Below, one piece after another: positions 1 through 5,759 of a stretch of 8,253 nucleotides of DNA. Location: assembly GCA_025355595.1 (NCBI GenBank), contig JANXZI010000540.1, positions 1 to 8,253 on the forward strand, read 5' to 3'. Position 1 is the first letter of the stretch; the number at the start of each line of letters is the position of its first letter. Under the pieces are notes generated by a model, which searched no databases, was not told the DNA's origin, and saw only the letters and a list, made by a program, of their open reading frames with translations. The position numbers and the translations under genes are program-made. The DNA is from Spartobacteria bacterium (lineage in GTDB: Bacteria > Verrucomicrobiota > Verrucomicrobiia > Chthoniobacterales > Chthoniobacteraceae).

Positions 1-79
1 CACCGTACCCGATGCTCCGCCCTTGACCCGCGCGGCGCGGTTTGAAACAAGCGGCGCTCCCATTTCTTCAATCCCACAC

Positions 80-1345
80 ATGAGCACCATCACCGCGCTG
101 AAGGCCGTCAAAGGCAACACGAAGTCGAAAGTCGAAGCTGAACTCACGAAGACCGGAGGCCTGCTGCGCCTCGCGCCGTGCTGGGTGCCGCGCAGCTTTC
201 TCCAGCCAGGCAAGCGGTTGAAGCTGCACCCGGATGATCTCTACGCGTATGGGCTGAATCGCGGCGGCATTGACGAGCGCTGGTTTGCGAGCACGACACC
301 CGCGGCGAATGAGAACCGCACGCCGGACGAGGGGCTGAGCTATGTCGTCGTCGGCAAGGAGAAGTTCACTTTGCAAAAGGCCGTGGAGGATTGCGGCGCG
401 ACACTCATCGGCAAGAACATCTGGAACAAATACAAGAAGTGGCCGGTGTATTCGAAGTTCTTCGACAACATGGGGCCGATCCCGCACCACATGCACCAGT
501 CGAAGGCGCAGGCGAAACTCGTGGGGCAGGAGGGCAAGCCGGAGTCGTATTATTTTCCGCCGCAGCACAACAATGTCGGCAACAATTTCCCGTACACGTT
601 CATGGGCTTCGAGCCTGGCACGACGAAGGCGCAGGTGCGGCAGTGCATCGCGAATTGGAACAAGGGCGACAATGGCATCCTCGATCTCTCGAAGGCGTAT
701 CGCCTCAAGGTCGGCAGCGGATGGCTGATCGATCCGTGCATTCTCCACGCGCCGGGCTCGCTCTGCACGTATGAGCCGCAGTGGGGCAGCGACGTTTTTG
801 GAATGTATCAGAACCTCGTCGAGGGCCGCGAAGTGCCGTGGTCGCTGCTCGTGAAGGACATGCCGAAGAGCAAGCACAAGGACATTGATTTCATCGTGGA
901 CCAGCTCGATTGGGCGAAGAACGTGGATCCGAAATTCAAGGACAACCACTACCTCGAGCCCGTGCCCGTCGCCGACACGCGCACGGAGGGCTACGTGGAC
1001 CGCTGGATCGTCTATGGCAAGGTGGACGGCGAGCAGCTCTTCACCGCGAAGGAACTCACCGTGGATCCGGGCGTGACGGCGTTCGTGACGGACAACGGCG
1101 CCTACGGACTCATCTGCGTGCAGGGCAGCGGCAAGATCAACAGCCAGCCGCTGAATTCGCCGAAGCTGATCCGCTTTACCGAGCTGACGGAGGACGAATA
1201 CTTCGTGACCGAGGACGGCGCGCAGGCGGGCGTGAGTTTCACGAACACGAGCGAGACCGAGCCGATGGTCATCCTCCGCTACTTCGGCCCCGAGGTGAAT
1301 CCGAACGCCCCCGCGATGGGCGCGTATCGGAAGAACAAGTTTTGA
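80..1345 (+). CDS. Metal-cupin protein, type I phosphomannose isomerase-like
   Basis: The predicted product has 421 residues and two cupin-like halves, and is probably cytoplasmic because no signal peptide is visible. The likely metal site is PHHMHQ (residues 135-140), followed by a glutamate in GKPESYYF (E156) and a histidine in ILHAPGS (H223). This His/Glu/His layout matches type I phosphomannose isomerases, which bind zinc and interconvert mannose-6-phosphate and fructose-6-phosphate. The stretch after H223, with YEPQWGSDVFGMYQ, resembles the conserved PMI segment with E, Q and SD. The rest is divergent, so a different sugar or sugar-phosphate substrate is possible. I chose the ATG at 80; an in-frame TTG at 23 would add 19 residues that look non-native. 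Neither start has a Shine-Dalgarno sequence. The gene may be co-transcribed with the secreted-protein gene 57 nt downstream. Confidence is high that it is a gene, moderate for the fold and low for the substrate. Confidence 0.82.
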   Translation: MSTITALKAVKGNTKSKVEAELTKTGGLLRLAPCWVPRSFLQPGKRLKLHPDDLYAYGLNRGGIDERWFASTTPAANENRTPDEGLSYVVVGKEKFTLQKAVEDCGATLIGKNIWNKYKKWPVYSKFFDNMGPIPHHMHQSKAQAKLVGQEGKPESYYFPPQHNNVGNNFPYTFMGFEPGTTKAQVRQCIANWNKGDNGILDLSKAYRLKVGSGWLIDPCILHAPGSLCTYEPQWGSDVFGMYQNLVEGREVPWSLLVKDMPKSKHKDIDFIVDQLDWAKNVDPKFKDNHYLEPVPVADTRTEGYVDRWIVYGKVDGEQLFTAKELTVDPGVTAFVTDNGAYGLICVQGSGKINSQPLNSPKLIRFTELTEDEYFVTEDGAQAGVSFTNTSETEPMVILRYFGPEVNPNAPAMGAYRKNKF

Positions 1346-1346
1346 C

Positions 1347-1361
1347 ATCGCAAATTGCGAT
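1347..1361. promoter_or_regulatory. Perfect 15-bp palindrome between the cupin and secreted-protein genes
   Basis: ATCGCAA-A-TTGCGAT is a perfect 7+1+7 inverted repeat beginning 2 nt after the cupin stop codon and ending 41 nt before the next ATG. The one-base centre suits a dimeric DNA-binding protein better than an RNA hairpin, although ATCGC/GCGAT with a 5-nt loop could fold. No T-tract follows, so it is not a standard terminator. An operator or intercistronic mRNA element is inferred. Confidence 0.35.
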
Positions 1362-1402
1362 CTTAAACGCACAGCAAACACAACAACCCACACCACGAAC
1401 CA

Positions 1403-1888
1403 ATGAAAACCAAACGCGCAATTTTCACGGCCATAGCGATGGCGATTGCATTCATCATGCCGCTGCGTGCCGATGAGGCGCTCGACGGATTTAAGAAGGA
1501 AATGACGGGCCTCGAAGCCTACGTGAAACAGCAGGAGGCCGGTCTCAAGGAAAACCCGATGGCGGGCATCGCGATGATCCGAAACATCGTCACCAAGCTG
1601 AAGGCCATCAAGACCGACGGACTCCCCGCCGATCTGAAGGGCGGCTACATGGAATTCGTGACGGCGATCTCCAAGATGGGCGACATGTTCACCGGCTGGC
1701 CGGAAAAGGCTGAGGACATGCAGGCATTCATCGTCAAGAAACTCGGCGAGGATCCGAAGTACATGGACAAGTTCGGCGAGAAGATGAGCGCCCTCGAGAA
1801 AGACATGGCACCCGCCGTGGCGAAGCTCGACGAACTCGGTAAGAAGTACGGCCTCGAAGGCCTGGGCGCGCTCGCGCCGGGCAAGTAA
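1403..1888 (+). CDS. Small secreted methionine-rich helical protein, function unknown
   Basis: I do not recognise the family of this 161-residue product. The N-terminus is a clear Sec signal peptide: positive MKTKR, a hydrophobic core at about residues 6-20, and a likely signal peptidase site LRA|DE after residue 23. The mature part of about 138 residues is rich in Lys, Glu, Asp, Ala and Met. It has about ten methionines, no cysteine and no histidine, and the charge spacing suggests mostly amphipathic helices. A periplasmic or exported location is expected. The ATG at 1403 follows an A/C-rich leader (AACCCACACCACGAACCA) with no Shine-Dalgarno sequence, and the signal peptide starts exactly there, which supports the choice. 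A strong terminator begins 27 nt after the stop, so this is the last gene of its transcript. Metal binding through methionines is only a speculation. Confidence 0.8.
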   Translation: MKTKRAIFTAIAMAIAFIMPLRADEALDGFKKEMTGLEAYVKQQEAGLKENPMAGIAMIRNIVTKLKAIKTDGLPADLKGGYMEFVTAISKMGDMFTGWPEKAEDMQAFIVKKLGEDPKYMDKFGEKMSALEKDMAPAVAKLDELGKKYGLEGLGALAPGK

Positions 1889-1915
1889 GTCACCCTCGCA
1901 TTCTTCAAAATCAAG

Positions 1916-1955
1916 CCGCCGGTCCCGCAGCACGCGGGTCGGCGGTTTTTTGTTT
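1916..1955 (+). terminator. Strong rho-independent terminator
   Basis: The arms are CCGCCG (1916-1921) plus CCCGC (1924-1928), and GCGGG (1934-1938) plus CGGCGG (1940-1945). They form an 11-bp GC stem with a small internal GT/T loop and an AGCAC loop, followed by TTTTTTGTTT (1946-1955). It ends the transcript carrying the secreted-protein gene. Read from the minus strand, the same stem is followed by a short TTTT (1907-1910), so it may also weakly stop read-through from the tRNA-Leu side. Confidence 0.88.
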
Positions 1956-2040
1956 GGAGGCGGCCCGCGAGCGAAATTCCCGTGCGTGACGCATCCCTTT
2001 CGCATCACTGCCGCGCCTTGGATGCAAAGCCCATATTCCG

Positions 2041-2054
2041 CCTCTTTTCAGAGG
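2041..2054 (-). terminator. GNRA-loop hairpin in the 3' trailer of tRNA-Leu
   Basis: On the minus strand CCTCT-GAAA-AGAGG is a perfect 5-bp hairpin with a GAAA tetraloop, starting 10 nt past the tRNA discriminator base. No U-tract follows, so it is a weak terminator at best. It may instead be a 3' processing boundary for the tRNA precursor. Confidence 0.3.
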
Positions 2055-2064
2055 AGAAATGGGG

Positions 2065-2146
2065 TACTCGGGAAGGGACTTGAACCCTTACGCCTTTCGG
2101 CATACGCCCCTCAAACGTACGTGTCTGCCAATTCCACCACCCGAGC
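2065..2146 (-). tRNA. tRNA-Leu(GAG)
   Basis: A full class II tRNA cloverleaf folds on the minus strand. The acceptor stem is GCTCGGG with CCCGAGT, whose terminal pair is a G1-U72 wobble, and the discriminator is A73. The D arm has GTG/CAC with GGCAGA in the loop. The anticodon stem is TACGT/GCGTA around the loop TTGAGGG, giving anticodon GAG, which reads CUC and CUU leucine codons. The long variable arm is GCC-GAAA-GGC, as expected for leucine tRNAs. The T arm is AAGGG-TTCAAGT-CCCTT. The genome has CCCC, not CCA, after A73, so the final A would have to be set by the CCA-adding enzyme. It stands alone on its strand between a terminator and the end of the toroid operon. Confidence 0.96.
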
Positions 2147-2347
2147 ATTTCTTTGAAAAGGGACGGCTTGAATAGCAGGCGCGCGGAAGGGTGCAAGAGT
2201 CTTTTGCGGTCCGCTGTGAAAATTTTCCGTTTCCGCCAGCGAACGAACCTACAGGTGAGGTCGGCACTTCGGACGGCGTGGCGGCATTCCGAGGAACTTT
2301 GCCGCGGCCGATCGGTGTGAGGCTTCCGGACTCGCCGGAGTTCTTCG
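2147..2347. other. Intergenic spacer without a supported gene
   Basis: These 201 nt separate the tRNA-Leu 5' end from the stop codon of the Tat-exported toroid gene. I see no convincing ORF. A long imperfect inverted repeat (GCGGCATTCC at 2281-2290 against GGAA...TGCCGC at 2293-2305, with a 3-nt bulge and a very tight loop) lies 43 nt past the stop. It lacks a U-tract on the minus strand, so I do not call it a terminator. The tRNA promoter should lie here but no clear -35/-10 pair stands out. Confidence 0.5.
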
Positions 2348-3430
2348 TCAGCCCGCTCGCTCACAGGATGAAAGGGCACGCGCGGCAAACGCGGTTGCCA
2401 GCAATGGCTCATCCTCGCCACTGCCCGGCGCGAGTCCCGTCCACGACCCATCTGCTGCCTGCGCCGATCGAAGGCCCTGCGCGAGCCCGCTGCGCTGCGC
2501 ATCCAAATCCACTGCCGCCAATCCTTGCGCATGGTAGTAGCGGAGCGAATCGCGGGCGGCGTGGCGTTCCCCCGGCCAGGCACCGCTGTGCGCGATGCCG
2601 TCCGCGTGAGTGCGCAACCAGCCGAGTGCAGCCCTCAGTCGCGGATGCCCGTCGGAGAGACCGCATGCCCGCATCGCCAGCACTCCATCGCAGGTCGCAC
2701 TGCCATAGGAACGGTACCGCACCACGGATTCACGCCCGGCGATTCCCGCTTTGTTGCGCACCGGATCGCCGGGCGTGAAAAAGAAACCGCCATCATCGAA
2801 CGCGCCCGGAGCACCGGCGGAAAAATTCTGACAGCTCTCGATGAATGGCAGCGCGTGCTTCGTCGCGCGACCGGTCGCGCGGAGCGCCTGCAGTGCGAGC
2901 ACGGTCGCGGAGATATTCGGCGCGAGCATGTCCGGCGGCGGGCTCACGTCCGGCGGAAGCCGGGGAGGTCTCGGAGAGTCCCCCCATGCGCCACACGCCG
3001 CGCCGGCCGCAGGCCATCCGAGTTCAGCGCGGATGCGCAGCGATTCGACCACCTCCGCCCAGACGCCGGCACGCCGTGTATCGCCGGACGCCGCGAACAC
3101 CTGGGCGGCGTAGCCTGCGGTGAAAAGAGGATACACGACGGCCCCGCGGCGCACGGCCGAATCGGTGAGTTCCTCCAGCCAGCGCAAGCCGCGCGCCGCA
3201 GCGTCGGTCTTCGCGGTGGAAAGCGCCCAGAGCACCACCGGCGTCAATGCATCGCCGCCGCGAAAGGCCGCGCAGACATCCGATCGCCATGCGCCGTCGC
3301 GCGACTGCCGCGCGGCGAAAAAGCCAGCGGCAGCGCGCAAGAAATCCGCGGGCGCAGCCGCCCGTCCGACCAATGTGCCACCGCAGAAGGCGGCGGCACG
3401 GACCAGAAACTCGCGGCGCGAGAGTGGCAT
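2348..3430 (-). CDS. Tat-exported alpha-toroid protein with prenyltransferase/squalene-oxidase-type repeats
   Basis: The 360-residue product begins with a twin-arginine signal, SRREFLV at residues 4-10, then a hydrophobic stretch to AAA at about 24-26, so export in folded form is likely. The body shows degenerate helical repeats of the squalene-cyclase/prenyltransferase toroid type: RQSRDGAWRSD (41-51), NISATVLALQAL (172-183), TCDGVLAMRACGLSDG (246-261), and AQAADGSWTG (323-332) followed by ATAFAARAL (345-353). The DxDD acid motif of squalene-hopene cyclases is absent, so terpene cyclisation is not supported. The ATG at 3430 shares its A with the stop of the upstream gene (TGATG on the minus strand), which implies translational coupling. 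A longer in-frame start at 3628 lies inside that gene and would bury the Tat motif. Nine cysteines are unusual for an exported protein. The molecular role is unknown. Confidence 0.83.
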   Translation of the reverse strand: MPLSRREFLVRAAAFCGGTLVGRAAAPADFLRAAAGFFAARQSRDGAWRSDVCAAFRGGDALTPVVLWALSTAKTDAAARGLRWLEELTDSAVRRGAVVYPLFTAGYAAQVFAASGDTRRAGVWAEVVESLRIRAELGWPAAGAACGAWGDSPRPPRLPPDVSPPPDMLAPNISATVLALQALRATGRATKHALPFIESCQNFSAGAPGAFDDGGFFFTPGDPVRNKAGIAGRESVVRYRSYGSATCDGVLAMRACGLSDGHPRLRAALGWLRTHADGIAHSGAWPGERHAARDSLRYYHAQGLAAVDLDAQRSGLAQGLRSAQAADGSWTGLAPGSGEDEPLLATAFAARALSSCERAG

Positions 3431-4854
3431 CACCGGATCGAGGTTCCCGTCGCGGGCAAAGTCACGCCGGTCATCTTCACTGCCGGCGCGCGATCGACGA
3501 GGAGAGTCAGCAGTGCCGCCGAGGTGCAGAAAGTCCGGCCCGTGATGCAGTGATGCCCGGCCCAGCTTCCGTCCCCATTTTGCGCACCGGTGACCGTCGC
3601 GATCATCTTCGGCTTCCACGCCTCCCATTCCTTGCCACCCTGCGCCTTCATGCTCTCGGAGACATTCAGGTAGCTCAGAAATTCCTCGCCGCCATTGTTC
3701 CCGAAGCCCGCGACAAATCCCGCGTTCCCGAGTTTGCCCGCGACCGCCTTCAGTGCGACTTGCGCGGCCTGCTCGTCGCCATCCGCCTTCTTCACTTCCG
3801 CCCGCGCCTCCGCCTTTTTCGGCTCAGGTGCCGCAGGGTCCGCGAGCACCTTCTCGGCATCACGGCGACGCGTCTTGTTCGATTCAGCGTTCTCCCAAAG
3901 CCCACCCAGCTTTGCACCTTCGCGGTAGAGAGAAACTCCCGCACTGGAAGGTTCTGCGAGCACGCCAGACGCCCCGGATACGGTCGCAGTAAAAGCACCC
4001 GTATTCACATCGAGTCCGGCGAGGTTCTGGTTTTGATCCTTGTTGAGCGCCATCTTGCTCACGTTCGCACCGCTGCGCGCCGCGTTATTGAGCGCCTTGC
4101 TGCACAGCCCCTGCGAAAGCACCGATGCCCATCCGGCATTGCCTGCGAAAGAGCCGTCGTCCTTCTGATGCTTCTCGATTTTCTTCACAACCTTGTCGAG
4201 TGCAGCAGCGCGGCGTTTTTCCGCAGCATCGTCGCCCACTTTGCCCTTCGCTTCGGAGAGCGCCCAGCCGGTCAGGAAGGTGTCCACATACGTCCCGATC
4301 TTCGTCTGAAGCTGCGTGTCGCGCACCGGCGTGACGAACAGCGAATTCTCATCCGCCTTCTCGACATGGCGGCAGATGAACTCGAACGCCTTCGCCATCG
4401 CCTCGCGGCGTTCACCCGCCGCCGGCGCGTAACCCGCACGGAGCAGCGCCACAAAACTCACCGCCGTATTGCCGAGATCGGAGGGATCCTCGACATCCTT
4501 GCCTTCGACGCGCCCGCCGCCCTTGGTTTGATTTTGCCGCCAGCCACCGCCCTGTCCCCAGCCGCCATCCGGCTGCTGCTGGCCGAGCAAATATTCGATC
4601 CCTTTTTTCAAAGACTCGCCGACGGGGAGCGCATTCGGTTTCGCAGGGTCCGCGTTCGCGGCGTTCGCGACAGCCGCCGCAGATGGCTCGCGCCGGCCCT
4701 CGCTGCTTCTGCGCTCATCAGCGAATGAATCCGGCACGAGCGTGAATGAAGTGACCGCGAGTGTGAGCACTGCGGCACGGAGAAAGCCGACGACGGATCC
4801 CGTCAGCGGCACGATGGATGGATTGATGGGTTTCATAAGTTTCGCCCGAAACAT
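3430..4854 (-). CDS. Sec-exported alpha-toroid protein with prenyltransferase/squalene-oxidase-type repeats
   Basis: The product has 474 residues. A Sec signal peptide covers roughly residues 7-45, with a hydrophobic core VVGFLRAAVLTLAVTSFTLV and likely cleavage at SFA|DE. Repeat motifs of the terpene-cyclase/prenyltransferase toroid fold follow: QQQPDGGWGQ (92-101), DPSDLGNTAVSFVALL (123-138), HQKDDGSFAGN (229-239), and GAQNGDGSWAGHHC (423-436) with TFCTSAALLTLLVD (441-454). Between the second and third clusters lies a long charged Lys/Ala/Glu-rich insertion (about 310-375) that does not look like a repeat. No DxDD motif is visible. Two starts are possible: ATG 4854 (after a G-rich GGGGGCGGGCT) or ATG 4836 (residue 7), which gives a more compact signal peptide. 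It is the first gene of a two-gene operon with the Tat-exported relative. A binding or scaffolding role outside the cytoplasm is inferred; no substrate can be named. Confidence 0.83.
   Translation of the reverse strand: MFRAKLMKPINPSIVPLTGSVVGFLRAAVLTLAVTSFTLVPDSFADERRSSEGRREPSAAAVANAANADPAKPNALPVGESLKKGIEYLLGQQQPDGGWGQGGGWRQNQTKGGGRVEGKDVEDPSDLGNTAVSFVALLRAGYAPAAGERREAMAKAFEFICRHVEKADENSLFVTPVRDTQLQTKIGTYVDTFLTGWALSEAKGKVGDDAAEKRRAAALDKVVKKIEKHQKDDGSFAGNAGWASVLSQGLCSKALNNAARSGANVSKMALNKDQNQNLAGLDVNTGAFTATVSGASGVLAEPSSAGVSLYREGAKLGGLWENAESNKTRRRDAEKVLADPAAPEPKKAEARAEVKKADGDEQAAQVALKAVAGKLGNAGFVAGFGNNGGEEFLSYLNVSESMKAQGGKEWEAWKPKMIATVTGAQNGDGSWAGHHCITGRTFCTSAALLTLLVDRAPAVKMTGVTLPATGTSIR
4839..4852. 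promoter_or_regulatory. Perfect 14-bp dyad at the toroid operon start
   Basis: GTTTCG-CC-CGAAAC is a perfect 6+2+6 inverted repeat lying between the two candidate ATG codons of the Sec-exported toroid gene. If translation starts at 4836, this is a leader hairpin or operator 2 nt before the start codon. If it starts at 4854, the palindrome is within codons 1-6. Function is inferred only. Confidence 0.3.
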
Positions 4855-4887
4855 AGCCCGCCCCCGCGCCGCATGTGGGAAACTCGC

Positions 4888-4914
4888 GTCAAGATCCTGT
4901 CAAAATATTGTCAC
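4888..4914. promoter_or_regulatory. Pho-box-like array of three GTCA repeats at 11-bp period
   Basis: On the plus strand GTCAA starts at 4888, GTCAA at 4899 and GTCA at 4910, exactly 11 bp apart. The segment 4897-4914, CTGTCAAAATATTGTCAC, closely matches the known PhoB box: two (C/T)TGTCA half-sites 11 bp apart with an A/T-rich linker. It sits in the 125-bp region between the toroid operon and the SDR gene. The complement of the middle repeat gives a consensus-like TTGACA on the minus strand (4903-4898), a candidate -35 for the toroid operon, although no good -10 follows at 17 bp. A bound response regulator could therefore act on either gene. The linker is an A/T island in GC-rich DNA, consistent with a control site. 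The regulator's identity is inferred. Confidence 0.45.
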
Positions 4915-4954
4915 CGTGATTTCGCGCGCCACGCCTTGCGCACTTGGCTCGCCA

Positions 4955-4977
4955 CGCGGGAGCGGCTATCTCCCGCG
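4955..4977 (+). promoter_or_regulatory. 8-bp stem-loop abutting the SDR start codon
   Basis: CGCGGGAG (4955-4962) and CTCCCGCG (4970-4977) form a perfect 8-bp stem with a 7-nt loop, ending 2 nt before the GTG at 4980. The only purine-rich ribosome-binding-like sequence upstream (GGGAG) is inside the 5' arm. It could mask translation initiation, or be a dispersed REP-like palindrome. A similar GGGAGCG...CTCCC core occurs upstream of the sigma factor gene. Confidence 0.4.
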
Positions 4978-4979
4978 CT

Positions 4980-5756
4980 GTGACTCCCCCATTTTCCCAA
5001 CGCCTTCTCGACAAGCATGCACTCATCACCGGCGGAGGCTCGGGCATCGGGCGCGCGATCGCGGAACGTTTCGCCGCGGAGGGCGCGCATGTTTTCATCG
5101 TGGAACTCAGCGATGCAGCGGCAGCGGATGCAGCGGCGGCGATCCGAGTGGCGGGCGGAAAATGCGACGTCCTCGCGGCGGACGTGAGCGACACGGAGGC
5201 GATGGGCGCGGCATTTGCAAAACTGCCAAAGCTCAACGTGCTCGTGAACAACGCGGGCATTGCGCACATCGGCAACGTGCTGACGACGACTGCATCGGAT
5301 ATGGATCGCCTCCATGCTGTGAATGTGCGCGGCGTGTATCACGGCATGCACTTCGGCGTCGCGCGTCTCCTCGAAGCGGGTGGCGGCGCGATCCTGAACA
5401 TCTGCTCCGTCGCCGCAAAACTCGGCATCGCGGATCGCTTTGCCTACTCGATGACAAAGGGCGCGGTGCTCAGCATGACGCTGAGTGTCGCGCGCGATTT
5501 CGTGGACAAAAAAATCCGCTGCAACTGCGTGTGCCCCGCGCGCGTCCACACGCCGTTCGTGGATGGCTACCTCGCGAAAACGTATCCCGGCCGCGAGGCG
5601 GAGATGTTCGCCAAGCTGAGCGCGTGGCAGCCGATCGGCCGCATGGGCGAACCGTCGGAGATCGCGGCGCTCGCGGCATTCCTATGCTCGGACGAAGCGG
5701 GCTTCATCACCGGCGCATCGTACGACATTGACGGCGGCGTGACACTGCTGCGGTGA
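4980..5756 (+). CDS. NAD(P)-dependent short-chain dehydrogenase/reductase (SDR)
   Basis: This is a classical SDR oxidoreductase, 258 residues, the usual family length. Visible motifs are the cofactor-binding TGGGSGIG (17-24), an acidic residue at the end of strand 2 (E42 in FIVEL) that favours NAD(H) over NADP(H), ADV (67-69), NNAG (90-93), N115, and the catalytic Ser143, Tyr156 and Lys160 in YSMTK. The C-terminus has the typical YDIDGG. The segment RCNCVCPARVHTPF resembles the DHRS6/2-keto-3-deoxy-L-fuconate dehydrogenase branch, but it has Ala where Gly normally follows the Pro, and no fucose-pathway neighbour is present, so the substrate is open. I prefer GTG 4980 because the family pattern (QRLLDKHALITGG) starts shortly after; a TTG at 4944 would translate the stem-loop. 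Its stop lies 3 bp from the convergent FecR-LamG stop, with no terminator between them. Confidence 0.9.
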   Translation: MTPPFSQRLLDKHALITGGGSGIGRAIAERFAAEGAHVFIVELSDAAAADAAAAIRVAGGKCDVLAADVSDTEAMGAAFAKLPKLNVLVNNAGIAHIGNVLTTTASDMDRLHAVNVRGVYHGMHFGVARLLEAGGGAILNICSVAAKLGIADRFAYSMTKGAVLSMTLSVARDFVDKKIRCNCVCPARVHTPFVDGYLAKTYPGREAEMFAKLSAWQPIGRMGEPSEIAALAAFLCSDEAGFITGASYDIDGGVTLLR

Positions 5757-5759
5757 TCG

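Noticed and set aside
23..79. Upstream TTG start extending the cupin protein by 19 residues
   Set aside because: The added residues look unrelated to a cupin N-terminus, there is no ribosome binding site, and an ATG is available at 80.
68..2008. A 646-aa open frame on the minus strand covering the cupin and secreted-protein genes
   Set aside because: Its composition is Arg/His/Leu-rich with no recognisable motif, and it is antisense to two well-supported genes with motif and signal-peptide evidence. It also runs through the intrinsic terminator. Long antisense frames are common in GC-rich DNA.
2281..2305. Terminator for the toroid operon
   Set aside because: The inverted repeat has a bulge, a very tight loop and no U-tract on the minus strand.
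2005..2583. A 192-aa minus-strand open frame with WWNWQTRTFEGRMPKGVRVQ
   Set aside because: That text is the translation of the tRNA-Leu gene itself, a common false protein call.
2525..3553. A 342-aa plus-strand open frame antisense to the Tat-exported toroid gene
   Set aside because: Arg-rich shadow frame, with no motif or start signal.
3431..3628. Longer start at 3628 for the Tat-exported toroid protein
   Set aside because: It would add 66 residues overlapping the upstream gene in another frame and place the twin-arginine motif internally.
3247..4728. A 493-aa plus-strand open frame antisense to the toroid operon
   Set aside because: Arg-rich, low-complexity product with no motif; the opposite strand carries clear signal peptides and repeat motifs.
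2348..4854. Squalene-hopene cyclase or other terpene cyclase function for the toroid pair
   Set aside because: Repeat motifs are present, but the DxDD catalytic motif is absent in both, both are short for the enzyme, and both are exported.
4944..4979. Upstream TTG start for the SDR
   Set aside because: It adds 12 residues translated from a perfect stem-loop; the SDR family pattern begins just after the GTG at 4980. Kept as an alternative, not preferred.
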